Below are positions 6,399-7,915 of a DNA stretch of 7,915 bases, piece by piece. The position numbers and the translations under genes were made by a program. Numbering within the stretch: position 1 is the stretch's first letter; each line of letters begins with the position of its first letter. The notes below the pieces were generated by a model. That model saw only the letters and a program-made list of their open reading frames with translations, was not told the origin of the DNA and ran no database searches. Source of the DNA: UBA3071 sp965369635 (GTDB lineage Bacteria > Chloroflexota > Anaerolineae > UBA3071); assembly GCA_965369635.1 (NCBI GenBank), contig CBDURC010000144.1, forward strand, positions 1-7,915. Direction: 5' to 3'.

Positions 6399-7868
6399 AT
6401 GCAACTGACCATCCTACACACTAATGACCTGCATGGCCGCGTGGAGAGGCTGGCATACCTCAGCAGCATGGCAAGACGCATTCGAGCGGAGGCGGAGGCG
6501 GCTGGCGGTGCTGTGCTGCTCCTGGACGTGGGCGATGCTGAGGAGAAATCGCTGCTGGAAAGCGATGTCACCAAAGGAGCAGCGGTGATGGCACTGTTCA
6601 GCGCGTCTGGCTATCACGCTATGGCCGTGGGCAATGGCGCCCCCCTCTCGTACGGTCCTCAGTGCCTGCCCGACATGGCGGCAGCGGCATCCTTCCCTCT
6701 GCTGGCCACCAACTTCACCTGGGCCAAAAGCGGCGCGGTAGTGGAAGGCGTGACACCTGCGGTGCTGCTGGTTGTTGGCGGGGTGAGCGTGGGGCTCATC
6801 GGGCTAGCTCCCCCCTTCGATTTCTGGTCCTTGTTTGGCGTGGACGTGCCCCAGGGCATCGAGGCAGTGCGTCATTGGCGGGACAAGTTGCGGGCACGGG
6901 GAGCAACGGTCATCGTGGTGCTTTCCCACCAGGGATCGCGCAGCGACCGGCAGTTGGCGCAGGCAGTGGATGGCCTGGACGTGATCATCGGCGGACACCT
7001 TCACGAAGAACTCCCCGAGGGGCTGTGGGAGGGGGAAACCCTCATCAACCAGGCGGGGGATTATGGCCGCTTCCTGGGCCGCGTTGATCTGACGGTAGAC
7101 GATGTCACCAGCCGCGTGACCGAGAAGCAAGCCCGGCTGCTGCCACTGGACGAGAGCCTCGGGCCAGACCCTGCCGTGGCCCTCGAATGGCAGCGGCAGC
7201 AAGCCCTCGTCGCCGAGATGCTCGAGCAGCCCATCGGCGAGACAATAGCTCCGTTGCCGCACGATCCATTGCAGGAGTCGCCCATGGGCAACTTCCTGGC
7301 CGACGTCCTGCGGGAGCGGATGGACACCCAGGTGGCCCTTTGCATCAGCGGCAGTCTCCATGAGGGACTGCCGGGTGGCACGGTCACATTGGGCGACATG
7401 TGCAATGCCTGTTCGTCGCCAGGGAATCCAGGCCGCACCATGCTGACAGGTGCGCAACTGCGAGAGATGCTCAGCCTGGGTCTGGACCCAGAGCGCGCTA
7501 GGCGGCGACCGCATTTCCTGCGCGGCCGGCCGCTGGGCATCTTGGCGGTCTCTGGCATGCGGGTGGAGTACGATCCCGCCGCTCCCGACGGCACACGCAT
7601 CCGGCGGGTCTGGGTGGGCAAGGAGTTGCTGCGGGATGATGAGTGCTACACCATCGCCGCCACCGACTTCGAGATGGGCGGCATGACCTACCGCGGTCTG
7701 GAAGACCGTATTCCAGGCGTGAGCTTCACCATCCCCCCAGAGGCCGTGGAGTACGAACTGCCCACCGTGCTGCGGGAGGCGATTGAGGACTATCTGCGGC
7801 GACACTCGCCGGTGCCAGTGCCGGACCTCGGGCGGCTAATCGTCAGCGGAAGAGCGGGAACCTGGTAG
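6399..7868 (+). CDS. UshA/5'-nucleotidase-type metallophosphoesterase, cytoplasmic, divergent active site
   Basis: A 489-residue protein with the two-domain plan of the UshA family. The N-terminal metallophosphoesterase domain shows HTNDLHGR (D10, H12), DVGD (D46), GN (N79), LSH (H177) and GGHLH (H200, H202), which supply all the expected metal ligands. The C-terminal domain starts near IGETIAPL (279-286), with ESPMGNFLAD (293-302) and LTGAQLREML. The usual GNHEFDYG is replaced by GNGAPLSYG (78-86), so the catalytic His and its Asp partner are missing. The substrate-loop NGGGIR is replaced by ISGSLH (316-321), and the usual GGDGY after TDF is absent. Nucleotide hydrolysis is therefore doubtful, and another phosphoester substrate is possible. 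It starts directly with the first motif and has no signal peptide, so it is probably cytoplasmic, unlike UshA. The start ATG has only a weak GTGGA upstream; the ATG at 6384 is closed by an immediate TGA. It lies 25 nt after the surface-protein gene and is likely co-transcribed. Confidence 0.88.
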   Translation: MQLTILHTNDLHGRVERLAYLSSMARRIRAEAEAAGGAVLLLDVGDAEEKSLLESDVTKGAAVMALFSASGYHAMAVGNGAPLSYGPQCLPDMAAAASFPLLATNFTWAKSGAVVEGVTPAVLLVVGGVSVGLIGLAPPFDFWSLFGVDVPQGIEAVRHWRDKLRARGATVIVVLSHQGSRSDRQLAQAVDGLDVIIGGHLHEELPEGLWEGETLINQAGDYGRFLGRVDLTVDDVTSRVTEKQARLLPLDESLGPDPAVALEWQRQQALVAEMLEQPIGETIAPLPHDPLQESPMGNFLADVLRERMDTQVALCISGSLHEGLPGGTVTLGDMCNACSSPGNPGRTMLTGAQLREMLSLGLDPERARRRPHFLRGRPLGILAVSGMRVEYDPAAPDGTRIRRVWVGKELLRDDECYTIAATDFEMGGMTYRGLEDRIPGVSFTIPPEAVEYELPTVLREAIEDYLRRHSPVPVPDLGRLIVSGRAGTW

Positions 7869-7890
7869 ATTGGTAAGTTGGTAGATTGGT
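7863..7890. repeat. 16-nt-period direct repeat covering a stop codon
   Basis: TGGTAGATTGGT occurs at 7863-7874 and 7879-7890, separated by AAGT, so the period is 16 nt. The TAG in the first copy (7866-7868) is the stop codon of the phosphoesterase gene, and its last residue Trp (TGG) is also repeat-encoded. No terminator-like hairpin is seen here or in the remaining 25 bases to the window edge. Confidence 0.75.
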
Positions 7891-7915
7891 CAGCAAAACG
7901 GCACCAATGTCCCAG

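Noticed and set aside
5084..6574. Long minus-strand open frame of 496 codons across linker 2 and the C-terminal domains
   Set aside because: It lies antisense to the surface-protein gene. Its Arg/Cys/Gly/Trp-rich part mirrors the Thr-Pro codon array, and it shows no recognisable domain or ribosome-binding site.
6804..7805. Minus-strand open frame of 333 codons opposite the phosphoesterase
   Set aside because: It is a shadow of the well-supported plus-strand gene, with no domain, signal or upstream site.

Overview
The window reads as part of a GC-rich bacterial chromosome. The best guess at the host is Chloroflexota, probably an Anaerolineae-like lineage. This rests on the long Thr-Pro linkers joining extracellular domains, the style of the polytopic glycosyltransferase-like gene, and several short-period degenerate repeats inside or beside genes. 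The assignment is inference from remembered family style; no rRNA or marker gene is present.

Layout. Bases 1-1174 (minus strand) hold the N-terminal 391 codons of a polytopic membrane protein of the GT-C / family-39-like type, which runs off the left edge. Bases 1175-1510 are a divergent intergenic region. It has a good extended -10 promoter for the rightward gene, a roughly 190-nt leader with competing hairpins, and on the other strand a -10 placed so close to the start codon that a leaderless mRNA is plausible. Bases 1511-6373 (plus) encode one 1620-residue membrane-anchored surface protein. In order it has a signal anchor, a (beta/alpha)8 glycoside-hydrolase-like domain, a beta-sandwich, a CBM-like domain, a Thr-Pro linker, a seven-bladed beta-propeller, a second Thr-Pro linker, and two copies of a ~136-residue C-terminal domain that I cannot assign to a named family. 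Twenty-five bases later, 6399-7868 (plus) encodes a 489-residue UshA/5'-nucleotidase-type metallophosphoesterase with no signal peptide. Its metal ligands are intact but its catalytic His/Asp motif is replaced. A short direct repeat supplies its stop codon, and nothing further is visible to the right edge.

How it may work together (inference). The large protein looks like a cell-surface, glycan-directed scaffold or enzyme. Its Thr-Pro segments are plausible O-glycosylation targets, and the divergent GT-C-like protein is a candidate glycosyltransferase for them. A nine-C tract directly after the membrane anchor could switch the surface protein on and off by slippage. The phosphoesterase is probably co-transcribed but acts in the cytoplasm, and its link to the surface protein is unclear. 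The features most worth follow-up are the duplicated C-terminal domain, the altered phosphoesterase active site, the poly-C tract and the in-frame heptamer repeat.
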